Shown piece after piece: positions 48,880 to 64,000 of a stretch of DNA of 64,000 bases (positions within the stretch are counted from its first letter, which is position 1; every line of letters starts with the position of its first letter). This DNA is from Porticoccaceae bacterium. GTDB taxonomy: Bacteria; Pseudomonadota; Gammaproteobacteria; Pseudomonadales; Porticoccaceae. Made by a program: the position numbers and the translations under genes. Below the pieces are notes generated by a model. It made no database searches, was not told the origin of the DNA, and saw only the letters and a program-made list of their open reading frames with translations. The stretch spans positions 62,001 to 126,000 of the forward strand of contig JAHEHL010000009.1 in NCBI GenBank assembly GCA_024644595.1, read 5' to 3'.

Positions 48880-50241
48880 TCAACCAGAGGGAATCAATAT
48901 TTTCTGACCCACTTTAATTGTGCTGGAACGCAATTTATTATAGCTCAGAATACGTTTAACTGAAGTGTTATGGCGCTTGGCGATCTCGGACAAGGTGTCA
49001 CCACGCGCGATAATATAGCTGCGCGGAAGATTATTTTTCTTTGCCGCCATCGATGTTCCTACCGGCGGGTGCGCACGAAAATAGTCTGCCAGGCCAGAGT
49101 AAATTGCCTCGGCCATTTTCTGCTGATAGGCAGCACTGCTGAGTCTCTGGGCTTCAGTGGGATTGGAAATAAATCCAGTCTCGATCAACAGCGATGGAAT
49201 ATCCGGCGACTTAAGCACCAAAAATCCGGCCTGCTCAACTTTCTTTTTATGCAGTCGGGCGACACCGCCAATATTTCGCAACACATAGTTACCTGCATCC
49301 AGACTGCTGCTTAATGTCGCGGTCATCGAGAGGTCGAGCAAGACCTCTGCCAAGGCGTCGTCTTTATCGTCTAGGCTAAGTGACCCAGCGCCACCGATCA
49401 GGTCGGCACGGTTTTCCTTGCGAGCCAGGTAGCGCGCCGCTTCACTGGTAGCCCCTCTGGTCGATAGGGCATAGATCGAGGCACCATTGGCTTTTGGATT
49501 AGTAAAGGCGTCAGCATGGATTGAGACAAAAAAATCAGCGCGCTGCTGGTGGGCAATCGCGGTGCGCTTGCGGTGTGCCAGATAATAATCACCGGTGCGA
49601 ATCAGCTCGCCGGAGAAATCTACATCGTTATCAAACAATTTTTTTAGGCGCTGGGCAATCTGCAATGCCACCACTTTTTCGCGCACTTTTTTCGGCCCCA
49701 GAGCACCCGGATCTTCACCGCCATGGCCGGCATCAATGGCGACAACGATCCTGCGATTATCGGCTGGTATCATCTCGCTGATAGATTTCGTCAACGTTGG
49801 CTGACTATCAAACATATCGACAACCAATCTGTCGCCGTACTGCTCATAGGCTTTTAAGGTAAAGCTTTTCACGCTGACCGGCGCCTTAAGATCCAACACC
49901 ATACGCAGGTCGTCACTGCCGCGAAGGCCCGAGCGAATTTCATTGATCGGTGTCGAGGTAATATCCAGGCTATCAAGGTTCGCCTTTAGCTCGGCATCTT
50001 GAATATCAATAACAATACGATAGGGATTTTCCAGGGTAAAAAGTTGATGCTCAACCGCTGCACTGAGATCCAAGACTAATCGAGTGCTATCCGGTGCACG
50101 CCACAGACGCACGCTTTCAATATCTGCGGCAAGGCTTTGGCCGGCACCCAACAGGGATAAAACAGCGGCCAGCAGGGTAGCCCTGAACGTCGCTGACAAC
50201 ACTGACAATATCCTGCGTCTATTTGCCACCCTAAACCTCAT
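48880..50241 (-). CDS. amiB: N-acetylmuramoyl-L-alanine amidase with AMIN, Amidase_3 and LysM domains
   Basis: RRIVVAIDAGHGGEDPGALGPKKVREKVVALQIAQRL; C-terminal LysM SYIIARGDTLSEIAKRHNTSVKRILSYNKL; between tsaE and mutL. Confidence 0.93.
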   Translation of the reverse strand: MRFRVANRRRILSVLSATFRATLLAAVLSLLGAGQSLAADIESVRLWRAPDSTRLVLDLSAAVEHQLFTLENPYRIVIDIQDAELKANLDSLDITSTPINEIRSGLRGSDDLRMVLDLKAPVSVKSFTLKAYEQYGDRLVVDMFDSQPTLTKSISEMIPADNRRIVVAIDAGHGGEDPGALGPKKVREKVVALQIAQRLKKLFDNDVDFSGELIRTGDYYLAHRKRTAIAHQQRADFFVSIHADAFTNPKANGASIYALSTRGATSEAARYLARKENRADLIGGAGSLSLDDKDDALAEVLLDLSMTATLSSSLDAGNYVLRNIGGVARLHKKKVEQAGFLVLKSPDIPSLLIETGFISNPTEAQRLSSAAYQQKMAEAIYSGLADYFRAHPPVGTSMAAKKNNLPRSYIIARGDTLSEIAKRHNTSVKRILSYNKLRSSTIKVGQKILIPSG

Positions 50242-50752
50242 TTTCTGTCCCATCGAGCAGAGCAAGTATTGTTGCCGCCAGTTCCGATTTTCCGCTGAGT
50301 ATCATCTCGCGCCCCTCTTCGCGCTGCGTTATATCAATCAAAATATCTGTTTCTGGCAAAAAACCTGCACCGCGCTGAGGCCATTCTATCAAGCACAGCT
50401 TTGATTCCACCAGATAGTCCTGGAAACCCATATACTCAAGCTCTTCCGAGTCCATCAATCGATAAAAGTCGAAATGACAAACCTGACCCAGAGGCAGCTG
50501 GTAGGGTTCAACCAGCGTATAGGTTGGGCTTTTCACCGAGCCAACATGACCAAGTCCATTGAGAATACCTCGGCTGAGAGTGGTTTTGCCCGCACCCAAA
50601 TCCCCCTGCAGCGCAATCAGCAATGCCTGTTTACCGTCGCCAGCAACCGAGGTGCCCACCAAAGCTGCAGCAATCGATTCGGCCAGCGCATGACCAAATT
50701 GCAGCATTGCCGCTTCACTGAGGAGAACCCTCTGAAATTGCCGCTCACCCAT
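50231..50752 (-). CDS. tsaE: tRNA t6A biosynthesis ATPase TsaE
   Basis: ALQGDLGAGKTTLSRGILNGLGHVGSVKSPTYTLVEPYQ...CHFDFYRLMDSEELEYMGFQDYL. Confidence 0.96.
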   Translation of the reverse strand: MGERQFQRVLLSEAAMLQFGHALAESIAAALVGTSVAGDGKQALLIALQGDLGAGKTTLSRGILNGLGHVGSVKSPTYTLVEPYQLPLGQVCHFDFYRLMDSEELEYMGFQDYLVESKLCLIEWPQRGAGFLPETDILIDITQREEGREMILSGKSELAATILALLDGTENEV

Positions 50753-50761
50753 AATGACTAT

Positions 50762-52273
50762 TTACTCGATCTCGCTATTTAATAACTTGCGCAGATGGGC
50801 CAGCACGTCGGTTGCCGCAAAACCCCGCACACCCTGCTCTTCAACGGCCATGTCCGCAGCAGCAGAATGCAGACAACAGCCAAGCTCTGCTGCCAGCGAG
50901 GGCTCAAGGCCCTGAGCCAACAAGCCGCCGATTATGCCACTGAGAATATCACCCATACCGCCAGTGGCCATTCCCGGATTGCCGTAAGGGCATACTTTGA
51001 TCAGCTCATCATTTGGACAGGCGATCAGTGTGCCTGCACCTTTCAAAAGAACCACTGCATGATATTTTTGCTGCAGTCGCCGCACCGCAGCAAAGCGATC
51101 GGCTTGCACTTCATCAACTGTGATACCTAACAGTCGTGCTGCCTCAGCGGGGTGCGGTGTCATCACCCACAAATGACCATTGGGCTCACTCACCACCCGA
51201 CCCTCGGCAATAATATTCAACGCATCCGCGTCAACCACCATCGGGAGTTCCGCGGCAACCGCTTTCTGCAGCAACTGCTCAGACCAGGGTGAACGACCCA
51301 GACCTGGGCCGACAATTAAGACCGAGGGTTTATCCAGCAGCGGCTCGAGCTCCTGACCAGAGACCACCGGGCTGACCATCACCTCCGGCTGGCGAGCCAA
51401 TGCCGCGGCAACATGGGTTGGGCGCGTGGCCATGCCGACCAAACCAGAGCCCGCACGCAGTGCTGCCTCAGCAGCCATCAATGCTGCACCACCAAAGCCA
51501 TGGTCACCGCCTATAACCAAACTGTGCCCAAATTGATTTTTGTAGGCATCGGCATCACGAACTGGCAGATGCTCCATAAGATCGTCGAGATTCATTAACT
51601 GTGCCGAACCGGGGACCTGCTGAAAAATAGCTTCATCGACATCCAGAGAATGGTAAATAATCTCTCCACACAGTGCTGGACCGCGTCCAGAGAACATACC
51701 CTGCTTGGCAGCAATAAAGGTGACACTGATATCTGCCCTGACGGCCACCTCTGCGATTGCACCAGAGTCAGCATAGAGGCCAGACGGCAGATCGATAGCG
51801 AGAACCGGGAGTCCCGCCTGATTGATTCTATCGATCGCCGCGACATAGGCCGCACGCATCGGACCTTTTGTTCCGGTACCCAATAGCGCATCGACAATTA
51901 CCCCTTCAGATAGCTCGATACTGCCATCATCCGATTGCATGGTGACGCCGGCAGACAGAGCATAATCTCTTGCAACCGCAGCATCGGCAGACAGCTTTCC
52001 TTCGCTCGCTAGTTCAACAATCCGCACCGGAATACTTTTTTCCGCCGCCAGCGTCGCGACAATATAACCGTCACCGGCATTGTTACCCGAGCCACAGAAC
52101 ACTGTGATAAGAGATGGTTTGCCAAAGGCCTCAATTAGTTCATCAAAGGCGGCACGACCAGCTCGCTTCATTAACATCATGCTTGGACCATTGAGCTGCT
52201 CAATAGCCAAGCGCTCGAGCTCACTCACTAATTTCGCTGTATAGAGAGCGTCTTGAATAACAAAGTGCGACAT
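50762..52273 (-). CDS. nnr: Bifunctional NAD(P)H-hydrate epimerase / dehydratase
   Basis: N-terminal YjeF_N (VFCGSGNNAGDGYIVATLAAEK) and C-terminal kinase-like fold (LLKGAGTLIACPNDELIKVCPYGNPGMATGGMGDILSGIIGGLLAQG). Confidence 0.96.
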   Translation of the reverse strand: MSHFVIQDALYTAKLVSELERLAIEQLNGPSMMLMKRAGRAAFDELIEAFGKPSLITVFCGSGNNAGDGYIVATLAAEKSIPVRIVELASEGKLSADAAVARDYALSAGVTMQSDDGSIELSEGVIVDALLGTGTKGPMRAAYVAAIDRINQAGLPVLAIDLPSGLYADSGAIAEVAVRADISVTFIAAKQGMFSGRGPALCGEIIYHSLDVDEAIFQQVPGSAQLMNLDDLMEHLPVRDADAYKNQFGHSLVIGGDHGFGGAALMAAEAALRAGSGLVGMATRPTHVAAALARQPEVMVSPVVSGQELEPLLDKPSVLIVGPGLGRSPWSEQLLQKAVAAELPMVVDADALNIIAEGRVVSEPNGHLWVMTPHPAEAARLLGITVDEVQADRFAAVRRLQQKYHAVVLLKGAGTLIACPNDELIKVCPYGNPGMATGGMGDILSGIIGGLLAQGLEPSLAAELGCCLHSAAADMAVEEQGVRGFAATDVLAHLRKLLNSEIE

Positions 52274-52329
52274 AACCGCCAGTTCCCAGTAAGATTAACG
52301 CGATTATATGTCAGATTGGCCCGGAAACC

Positions 52330-53466
52330 ATGACCGAAACCGATAAGCTCAAGGATCTCGCGAAAAATATAAAAACCTGGGGTGAAACACTGGGTTTTCA
52401 GCAGGTAGCGATTGTAAAACCAGATCTCGGGTCAGCTTCAAAACGTCTTTTAGACTGGCTGGGAAGTGGCTACCAGGGCTCGATGCAGTGGATGGGCGAG
52501 CACGAAGATAAACGTTATATTCCTGAAAAATTAGTTGAAAATACCCTGCGAGTTATCTCGGTGCGCATGGATTATCTTACCGACAGTAATATGATCGCTG
52601 TACTCAAGGACAGCAATAAAGCTTATATATCAAGGTATGCGCTAGGGCGTGACTATCACAAATTAATTCGCCGACGATTGGCCAATTTATCCAAACAAAT
52701 CGAAACTGAAATAGAAAATCTTGGACTCAGCCATCTGCAACTCACCCAACGACCGTTTGTAGATAGTGCTCCGGTAATGGAAAAACCTATTGCCGAACAG
52801 GCCGGGCTCGGCTGGATTGGCAAAAACACATTGCTGCTCAATGACAAAGCCGGCTCATGGTTTTTTCTCGGTGAAATTTATATCTCTCTGGAACTACCGG
52901 TGGATGATAGTCAACAGACTAACAAGTGTGGCAACTGCCGTGCCTGTTTAAAAGTCTGCCCCACCAATGCTTTTCCCGAACCTTACGTGCTCGACGCACG
53001 CAGGTGCATTTCCTATTTGACCATCGAAAGCTACGACCCCATACCAGAGGAGCTGCGTCCGCTGATGGGTAACCGTGTGTTTGGCTGCGACGACTGTCAG
53101 ATTATCTGCCCCTGGAATCGCTACTCATCAGAAACCCGTGAGGTTGACTTCAGTCCGCGCCACAATCTCGACAACTCAGATCTGCTGACACTGTTTGAGT
53201 GGACCGAAGCAGAGTTTAACCGCAACACCGAAGGCTCACCGATTCGCCGTCTCGGCTATCAACGCTGGCTGCGAAATCTGTCGGTGGGGCTGGGCAACGC
53301 GCCCACATCAAAGGAGATTATTGCTGCCCTGCAAAAAAGGCTCGAAGACCCCTCTGAACTGGTGCGCGAACATGTGCAGTGGGCATTGGAGCGGCAGACT
53401 CAAGGCGCAAATCGCAGATCCGGTAACATTACAGTCGACCTCACAGTCAACCTTACAGCTGAATAA
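52330..53466 (+). CDS. queG: Epoxyqueuosine reductase
   Basis: 4Fe-4S motifs [34 protein letters not shown] and [11 protein letters not shown]; conserved synteny. Confidence 0.97.
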   Translation: MTETDKLKDLAKNIKTWGETLGFQQVAIVKPDLGSASKRLLDWLGSGYQGSMQWMGEHEDKRYIPEKLVENTLRVISVRMDYLTDSNMIAVLKDSNKAYISRYALGRDYHKLIRRRLANLSKQIETEIENLGLSHLQLTQRPFVDSAPVMEKPIAEQAGLGWIGKNTLLLNDKAGSWFFLGEIYISLELPVDDSQQTNKCGNCRACLKVCPTNAFPEPYVLDARRCISYLTIESYDPIPEELRPLMGNRVFGCDDCQIICPWNRYSSETREVDFSPRHNLDNSDLLTLFEWTEAEFNRNTEGSPIRRLGYQRWLRNLSVGLGNAPTSKEIIAALQKRLEDPSELVREHVQWALERQTQGANRRSGNITVDLTVNLTAE

Positions 53467-54031
53467 ATACGTCGCGGTAATATTCCAGCTCGCGAATTGA
53501 ATCGTAAATATCATCCAGCGCCAAGTGACTGCCACGCTTTTTAAACCCATTAGCAAGTTCTGGCTTCCAGCGCTGCACCAGCTCTTTAAGGGTGCTGACA
53601 TCGAGATTGCGGTAATGAAAAAAGGCCTGCAAGTCAGGCATATAGTTGGCCAGAAAGCGTCGATCCTGACAGATAGAATTGCCGCACATAGGTGAAGCAC
53701 CGGCCGGCACCCAGTGGCGTAAAAATTCAATTGTGGCCGCTTCTGCCTGTGCGTCGCTGACATTACTCTGGCGCACCCGCTCGGTTAGCCCAGAACCACC
53801 GTGTTGACGGGTGTTCCATTCATCCATGCCGTCGAGCAGTTGGTCTGACTGGCGCACAGCAATCACTGGCCCCTCGGCAAGAATATTCAGGTCTTTGTCT
53901 GTAACCACGGTAGCAATTTCAATAATGCGATCGCGCTCTGGACTCAACCCAGTCATTTCAAGATCAATCCAGACCAGATTGAGTGGATCGGTGCTAGCGG
54001 CAGAATGGGAGTCTGGTTCAAAGGTAGTCAT
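53453..54031 (-). CDS. orn: Oligoribonuclease
   Basis: [38 protein letters not shown]; DEDDh exonuclease. Confidence 0.98.
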   Translation of the reverse strand: MTTFEPDSHSAASTDPLNLVWIDLEMTGLSPERDRIIEIATVVTDKDLNILAEGPVIAVRQSDQLLDGMDEWNTRQHGGSGLTERVRQSNVSDAQAEAATIEFLRHWVPAGASPMCGNSICQDRRFLANYMPDLQAFFHYRNLDVSTLKELVQRWKPELANGFKKRGSHLALDDIYDSIRELEYYRDVFIQL

Positions 54032-54138
54032 CGAAATAGTCCAAGCGGAGTTAGCAAAATGTTCCTTGAGGCGGATATGCTATATCCTTGCAGTCGATAA
54101 CGCCAGCGAGCAGTGCATTCGCCAACTAGAGACCATTA

Positions 54139-55164
54139 ATGACCAAACGCTATCTCAGTAAACGACAGAAAGAGCGTATCCAGTCGATTCAAGCCCGACG
54201 TCGTGAGCGAGCTATTGCGAAAAAGTCAGTTTCCGAAGAAGAGCTCGAAAATCTCACGCAACTGGGGCCGGAAATTCGCGGCACGGTAATCACCAACTTT
54301 GGTGCTCAGGTCGATATCGAGGGGCTGGAGGACCAGTACAGCGGACAAATTTATCGCTGCTATCTGCGTACCAATCTTGAGCCACTGGTGACCGGCGATC
54401 GAGTCATTTGGCGCTATGCTGAACCAGTGGGTGTAGTGGTTGCACGTGAATCTCGTAACTCGGAGCTGCTGCGCCCCGACCCTTATGGAAAATTGCGTCC
54501 GGTGGCAGCCAATGTCGACCGAATTGCGATTGTGTTTGCCGCAAAGCCCACCCCCTACAGCAACCTGATCGATCGCTATCTGATTGCCGCCGAAGCTCAA
54601 AATATTCAGCCGCTTCTGGTGATCAATAAGTTTGATATGCTCGATGACCATGACTATCCCGACGTCAAACAGTTACTCAAAGACTATCAGACTGTGGGTT
54701 ACGAGGTCTTTTGCGTATCCGCCTCCAGTGGCGTCGGCATGAAGCAATTGCAAGATTATCTGGCGCTACACACATCGGTTTTTGTTGGTCAGTCAGGGGT
54801 GGGCAAATCGTCGTTAATCAATCGGCTGCAGCCGCAGGCCAATATACTGACCGGCGAGCTATCGGCAAGCACTGATAAAGGGATGCACACCACCACGGCA
54901 TCGCGATTATTCCATCTCGAAAATGGCGGCGATCTGATCGATTCTCCGGGGATTCGCGAATTTGCCGTGACCAATTTGACTGATGAGCAAATTATCGATG
55001 GGTTTGTCGAGTTTCGGCCGTTTCTCGGTCACTGCAAATTCAGAGATTGCAAACACCAAACCGAGCTGAGTTGCGCGCTGATTAAGGCAGTCGATGAAGG
55101 CAAAATTCTCCCGGTAAGACTGCAGAATTACCGCAACATTCTTGCCAGTCAAGATGAGCAATAG
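54139..55164 (+). CDS. rsgA: Ribosome small-subunit biogenesis GTPase RsgA
   Basis: SVFVGQSGVGKSSLINRLQP circularly permuted GTPase; CKFRDCKHQTELSCALIKAV Zn motif. Confidence 0.98.
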   Translation: MTKRYLSKRQKERIQSIQARRRERAIAKKSVSEEELENLTQLGPEIRGTVITNFGAQVDIEGLEDQYSGQIYRCYLRTNLEPLVTGDRVIWRYAEPVGVVVARESRNSELLRPDPYGKLRPVAANVDRIAIVFAAKPTPYSNLIDRYLIAAEAQNIQPLLVINKFDMLDDHDYPDVKQLLKDYQTVGYEVFCVSASSGVGMKQLQDYLALHTSVFVGQSGVGKSSLINRLQPQANILTGELSASTDKGMHTTTASRLFHLENGGDLIDSPGIREFAVTNLTDEQIIDGFVEFRPFLGHCKFRDCKHQTELSCALIKAVDEGKILPVRLQNYRNILASQDEQ

Positions 55165-55251
55165 TGATAAAATTGCTGTCTTCAAAAGTGCTTACAGCCA
55201 GGCAATAACTTCAAGACGGTACACTCAAGACAATAGCTGAAAGAGATTTAG

Positions 55252-56109
55252 ATGAGCGTTGATATTCCCCTACTGTTAGAGCCCGAAGCCCTCGAGTCCT
55301 TATTGGGCAACGATAATCTAATTGTGGTCGATCTTTGCCATCAGGCGCTCTATCGCCAAAAACATATCCCCGGCGCTGTGCACCTGCAACCCGGTCTACT
55401 GATGGCTGGCACAGCGCCGTATCCTGGCAAGCTTCCCTTGATGCAACAGCTGCAAGCAATTATCCATCAACTTGGCATCGGCGACGCCAGCCACGTCGTG
55501 ATTTACGATGATGAGGGCGGCGGCTGGGCCGGACGCTTTGCCTGGACACTCGACCTGCTCGGATATCCAAACTGGTCTTATTTAAATGGCGGGATTGTCG
55601 CCTGGATCAATGAGGGCTTTGCCACGCACGGCGTTGGGAATGACACCTCCCGGTCTGTTTCCCCTCCATTGCCGGCACAGGTGGAAATCGTCAACCCATC
55701 CGTGTTAATCAGCGCTGATCAAATTATCAGTCAGTTGGGCAATCCTGCCTTTGCCGTTTGGGATGCACGCAGTCCTGGCGAGTACAGTGGTGATATAGTG
55801 CGCTCCACCAAAGGCGGGCATATTCCCGGCGCCATCAATATTGAATGGACTGCACTGATGGACGACCAACGCAACTTGCGTATTCGCGCAGATGCAGAGG
55901 ACATTCTAAGTACAGCTGGCCTGACCCGAGACAAGCAGATAACGACTCACTGCCAGAGTCACCATCGCTCGGGATTTACCTACATGGTGGCGCGAATACT
56001 GGGATATAAACAGATTAGCGCCTATGATGGCTCGTGGGCCGAATGGGGTAACCTTGAACATACGCCAGTTGAGCGCGGCTACGCAAAAAACCAAACCAAA
56101 TCAAACTAA
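55252..56109 (+). CDS. Two-domain rhodanese-type thiosulfate sulfurtransferase
   Basis: Tandem rhodanese domains; active-site CQSHHRSG. Confidence 0.93.
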   Translation: MSVDIPLLLEPEALESLLGNDNLIVVDLCHQALYRQKHIPGAVHLQPGLLMAGTAPYPGKLPLMQQLQAIIHQLGIGDASHVVIYDDEGGGWAGRFAWTLDLLGYPNWSYLNGGIVAWINEGFATHGVGNDTSRSVSPPLPAQVEIVNPSVLISADQIISQLGNPAFAVWDARSPGEYSGDIVRSTKGGHIPGAINIEWTALMDDQRNLRIRADAEDILSTAGLTRDKQITTHCQSHHRSGFTYMVARILGYKQISAYDGSWAEWGNLEHTPVERGYAKNQTKSN

Positions 56110-56126
56110 AAAAGTAAACCCTTATT

Positions 56127-56978
56127 ATGGATCATCAAGCAGAATTGTTTGTCGCTCTACAAAGATTGCTTCCCAAGCACGCCCTGTCACGACTAATCGC
56201 CAAGACGGCTGAGTCCAAAACAATCTGGCTCAAAAACCTGCTTATTAAACGGGCCATCGCTGCCTTTGATATTAATATTGATGAGGCTGCCAGTGGTGAC
56301 CTCAACGATTACGAAAACTTTAACCAGTTTTTTACCCGAGCGCTTAAACCAGGAGCACGCCCTGTCGATCTCGATGCCGACGCTCTGGTCTCCCCTGCAG
56401 ACGGAGTAGTCAGCCAGGCCGGCGCGATCAATAAACAGCGAATCATTCAAGCCAAAGGCAGTGATTACTCTGCCGGCCGCCTGCTTGGCAATCGCGAGGA
56501 TGCGCGACTCTATGAAAATGGCACGTTCACAACCATCTATCTGTCGCCGAAAGACTACCATCGTGTACATATGCCACTTGCGGGTAAATTAATCCGCAGC
56601 CGCTATATTCCCGGCGATCTGTTTTCGGTTAATGATAAAACTGCTCAGGCACTTCCCGGCCTGTTTGCACGCAACGAACGACTGGTCTGCGAGTTTGAGT
56701 CTGAACAGGGACAGTTTGCTTTAGTGTTTGTCGGCGCAATGCTGGTTGCGGGCATTGAAACTGTCTGGAGTGGTTTTGAAACTCCGGGGCCCGGTGTCGT
56801 TCGTGACAGTGATTTCTCGCACCAGGATCTGCGCTTTGAAAAAGGCGAAGAGATCGGTCGTTTTCGATTCGGTTCAACGGTTATCTTACTGTTTCAAAAA
56901 GAGCAAGTTGACTGGGAAGACTCATTCAAACCACTGAGTGCAGTGCAGATGGGAGAGAAGATCGGGACCTGTCGATAG
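56127..56978 (+). CDS. psd: Phosphatidylserine decarboxylase
   Basis: LVSPADGVVSQAGAI, YLSPKDYHRVHMPLAGKL, GRFRFGSTVILLF (autocleavage region). Confidence 0.97.
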   Translation: MDHQAELFVALQRLLPKHALSRLIAKTAESKTIWLKNLLIKRAIAAFDINIDEAASGDLNDYENFNQFFTRALKPGARPVDLDADALVSPADGVVSQAGAINKQRIIQAKGSDYSAGRLLGNREDARLYENGTFTTIYLSPKDYHRVHMPLAGKLIRSRYIPGDLFSVNDKTAQALPGLFARNERLVCEFESEQGQFALVFVGAMLVAGIETVWSGFETPGPGVVRDSDFSHQDLRFEKGEEIGRFRFGSTVILLFQKEQVDWEDSFKPLSAVQMGEKIGTCR

Positions 56979-56997
56979 CCCATCACCAAGTAGACAT

Positions 56998-58446
56998 TCA
57001 GCCGAGAATTCGCTGTTTCAGTGAAGATAAAAACCCCTCAGCTCTGGCTTCAGGCTGACTCTTCTTAGTCTGCCGGACTGACGGCGCCATGGCCGAGAAC
57101 GGCCTGCTGATCAGGCGGTTGAGCATCTCTTCGTCTATGCCGAGACTATCGGGTTCAATATCCTTAACAATCGCCAATTTGGCCACATCATAGGCGCGAC
57201 GTTTGCCAAATTTTTGTAACTGAAGGCGTGCCCGCTCCTCATTTTTTAAGTCAATAAAAATATAGTTATCGGTATTCGCACCACCCTCTGTCGACTCAAA
57301 TATAGCTAACCTAGGTGACAATCTCGACTTGGGATTTTGCTCAATCACCATACCGTGATCACCAGTTGTTAATTCAACCACCGTGCCAGCGGGGTAGAGT
57401 CCTATAGATCGGATAAATTCAACCACAAGATCTTCCGCAAAGGCATGGCCACGCAACTCATAGAGTCTCCCAGTGGCCTTTGATGGGGAGAGTGCAGCAG
57501 ATATTTCACGGGGATTACAGAGCCGATCAAACTCGGTGGCAATGGCGACTACGCTCGCTAGGAAAGGGATTCGCTGAGCACTGCAGCCTTTGGGGAAGCC
57601 ACTGCCATCAAAACGCTCGCAGTGGTATTTGATAATATTCAACACTCGCCTGTTATCAAACCCGGATTGAGTCAATTTCTCCAGACTGGCACTGACAAAT
57701 CCGCGGTATTCAGCTTCTTCTTCAGCGTTGCGATCGGATTTTCGCAGCAGTGAGCGCTCCATTCCCGCCTTTCCCACATCTTTGAGCAACGCGGCGAGAC
57801 AGAGATCTTTTATCTGATCAATCTCAAGACCTATATGCCGGGCAAACTGGGTAGCCCAGAGGCCAGAGCGAATGCTGTGGTCATGGGTGTGACGATCTTT
57901 GGCACGCAGCTGTAATAACCAGGTAAAGGCATCAGGGCAGCGCACAACACTATCCACCATATCGTCAACCGATTGCTGAAGCTGTTGCGCATTGAACTGG
58001 CCGCCTTTGTAAATTTGGCGCGTGGCAACACTGAGGCAACCGACCAGATTGTTCATTACCCGTCTGGCGGAGGCAATTTCCCGGGACAGTTCAACCGTCT
58101 TGAAGTAGACATCAGGTTTGATCACAAAGCTGCGCGATGCCGACATTCGACCCTGATCGGTCAAACCACGCACAAAAGAATTGCCGTCCTGAGCTTTGGC
58201 TCGCAAGTCATTGTTGAATTCCCGGCTGCCAGCTGCCGAGCTTTTTAGTTCAAGTGGCGAGGCCCCTTTGGCGATATCTATGTAGACATAATCACAGTAG
58301 GCTTTGACTCTGGAGGCGTCGGCAACGCTTTTTATCATAAACCCTTGAATAGGAAATGGGGTTTCGGCCCACGGCTTGTCAAGTGCGGAAACATACATCC
58401 CCACTTCGAGTTCATGAATAAAGACTTTTAATTGCTTGAGTGACAT
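56998..58446 (-). CDS. HD-GYP family protein with N-terminal DUF3391-like domain (divergent metal-ligand motifs)
   Basis: N-terminal VFIHELEVGMYVSALDKPWAETPFPIQGFMIKS; HD-GYP core with LLKDVGK and YHCERFDGSGFPKGC. Confidence 0.88.
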   Translation of the reverse strand: MSLKQLKVFIHELEVGMYVSALDKPWAETPFPIQGFMIKSVADASRVKAYCDYVYIDIAKGASPLELKSSAAGSREFNNDLRAKAQDGNSFVRGLTDQGRMSASRSFVIKPDVYFKTVELSREIASARRVMNNLVGCLSVATRQIYKGGQFNAQQLQQSVDDMVDSVVRCPDAFTWLLQLRAKDRHTHDHSIRSGLWATQFARHIGLEIDQIKDLCLAALLKDVGKAGMERSLLRKSDRNAEEEAEYRGFVSASLEKLTQSGFDNRRVLNIIKYHCERFDGSGFPKGCSAQRIPFLASVVAIATEFDRLCNPREISAALSPSKATGRLYELRGHAFAEDLVVEFIRSIGLYPAGTVVELTTGDHGMVIEQNPKSRLSPRLAIFESTEGGANTDNYIFIDLKNEERARLQLQKFGKRRAYDVAKLAIVKDIEPDSLGIDEEMLNRLISRPFSAMAPSVRQTKKSQPEARAEGFLSSLKQRILG

Positions 58447-58548
58447 ACCCTAGCCAGATCCCTTTCTCTAAACACTGGATTGTATCCAAGGGGTTGTAAT
58501 GACTTTGCAGAAATCCTCCTCTGCTATCACCCCACCGACAGAATGTAT

Positions 58549-58570
58549 CGCTTTCACAGAGGTGAAAGCG
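58549..58570. repeat. Perfect 9-bp hairpin downstream of hemE
   Basis: CGCTTTCAC-AGAG-GTGAAAGCG; no flanking T-tract. Confidence 0.5.
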
Positions 58571-58623
58571 TGCATCGGTATGTGTTTTAAGAAATATAGA
58601 CCAATAAGAGGCTGGGCAAATTA

Positions 58624-59685
<1,062 letters not shown>

Positions 59686-59739
59686 TCCAGATAGATAAAT
59701 AGTTAAATAAAGAGAGAATTACAGCATTAACCGGGAAAC

Positions 59740-64000
<4,261 letters not shown>

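Noticed and set aside
56865-56905. FGST instead of the common LGST motif in Psd
   Set aside because: Conservative variation near the autocleavage site; the GST core is intact, so likely an ordinary active Psd.

Overview
This 64 kb window looks chromosomal and comes from a Gammaproteobacterium, probably a marine heterotroph (inferred from gene content and order). The left end is housekeeping: the end of a YqeY/GatB-like gene, dnaG, rpoD and tRNA-Ile2(CAU). About 4.5-9.5 kb is an AT-richer accessory segment. It holds a secreted two-module protein, a TIM-barrel-like lipoprotein and an orphan flagellin with a large beta-rich insert. The most interesting region is about 11.5-31.4 kb, an apparent aerobic methyl-oxidation locus. 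It contains soxBDAG sarcosine oxidase, two GlxA-type AraC regulators, and a tight 8-gene operon: MttB-like methyltransferase, corrinoid protein, DUF1638, 'virulence factor' domain protein, MetV-like, MetF-like, methyl-THF:corrinoid methyltransferase-like, and a [2Fe-2S] ASKHA corrinoid activator. A DMGDH/SARDH-like flavoprotein and formate-THF ligase complete it. Together these could carry glycine betaine (or a related quaternary amine) through dimethylglycine and sarcosine to glycine, with C1 units feeding THF and formate. The substrate is inferred. Next come an octaheme cytochrome/TPR protein and an alkaline phosphatase. The right half is largely ordinary and conserved: purA-hisZ-hflCK-hflX-hfq-miaA-mutL-amiB-tsaE-nnr, queG/orn/rsgA/psd, hemE, gltDB. 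No CRISPR array, transposase, integrase or rRNA was seen.
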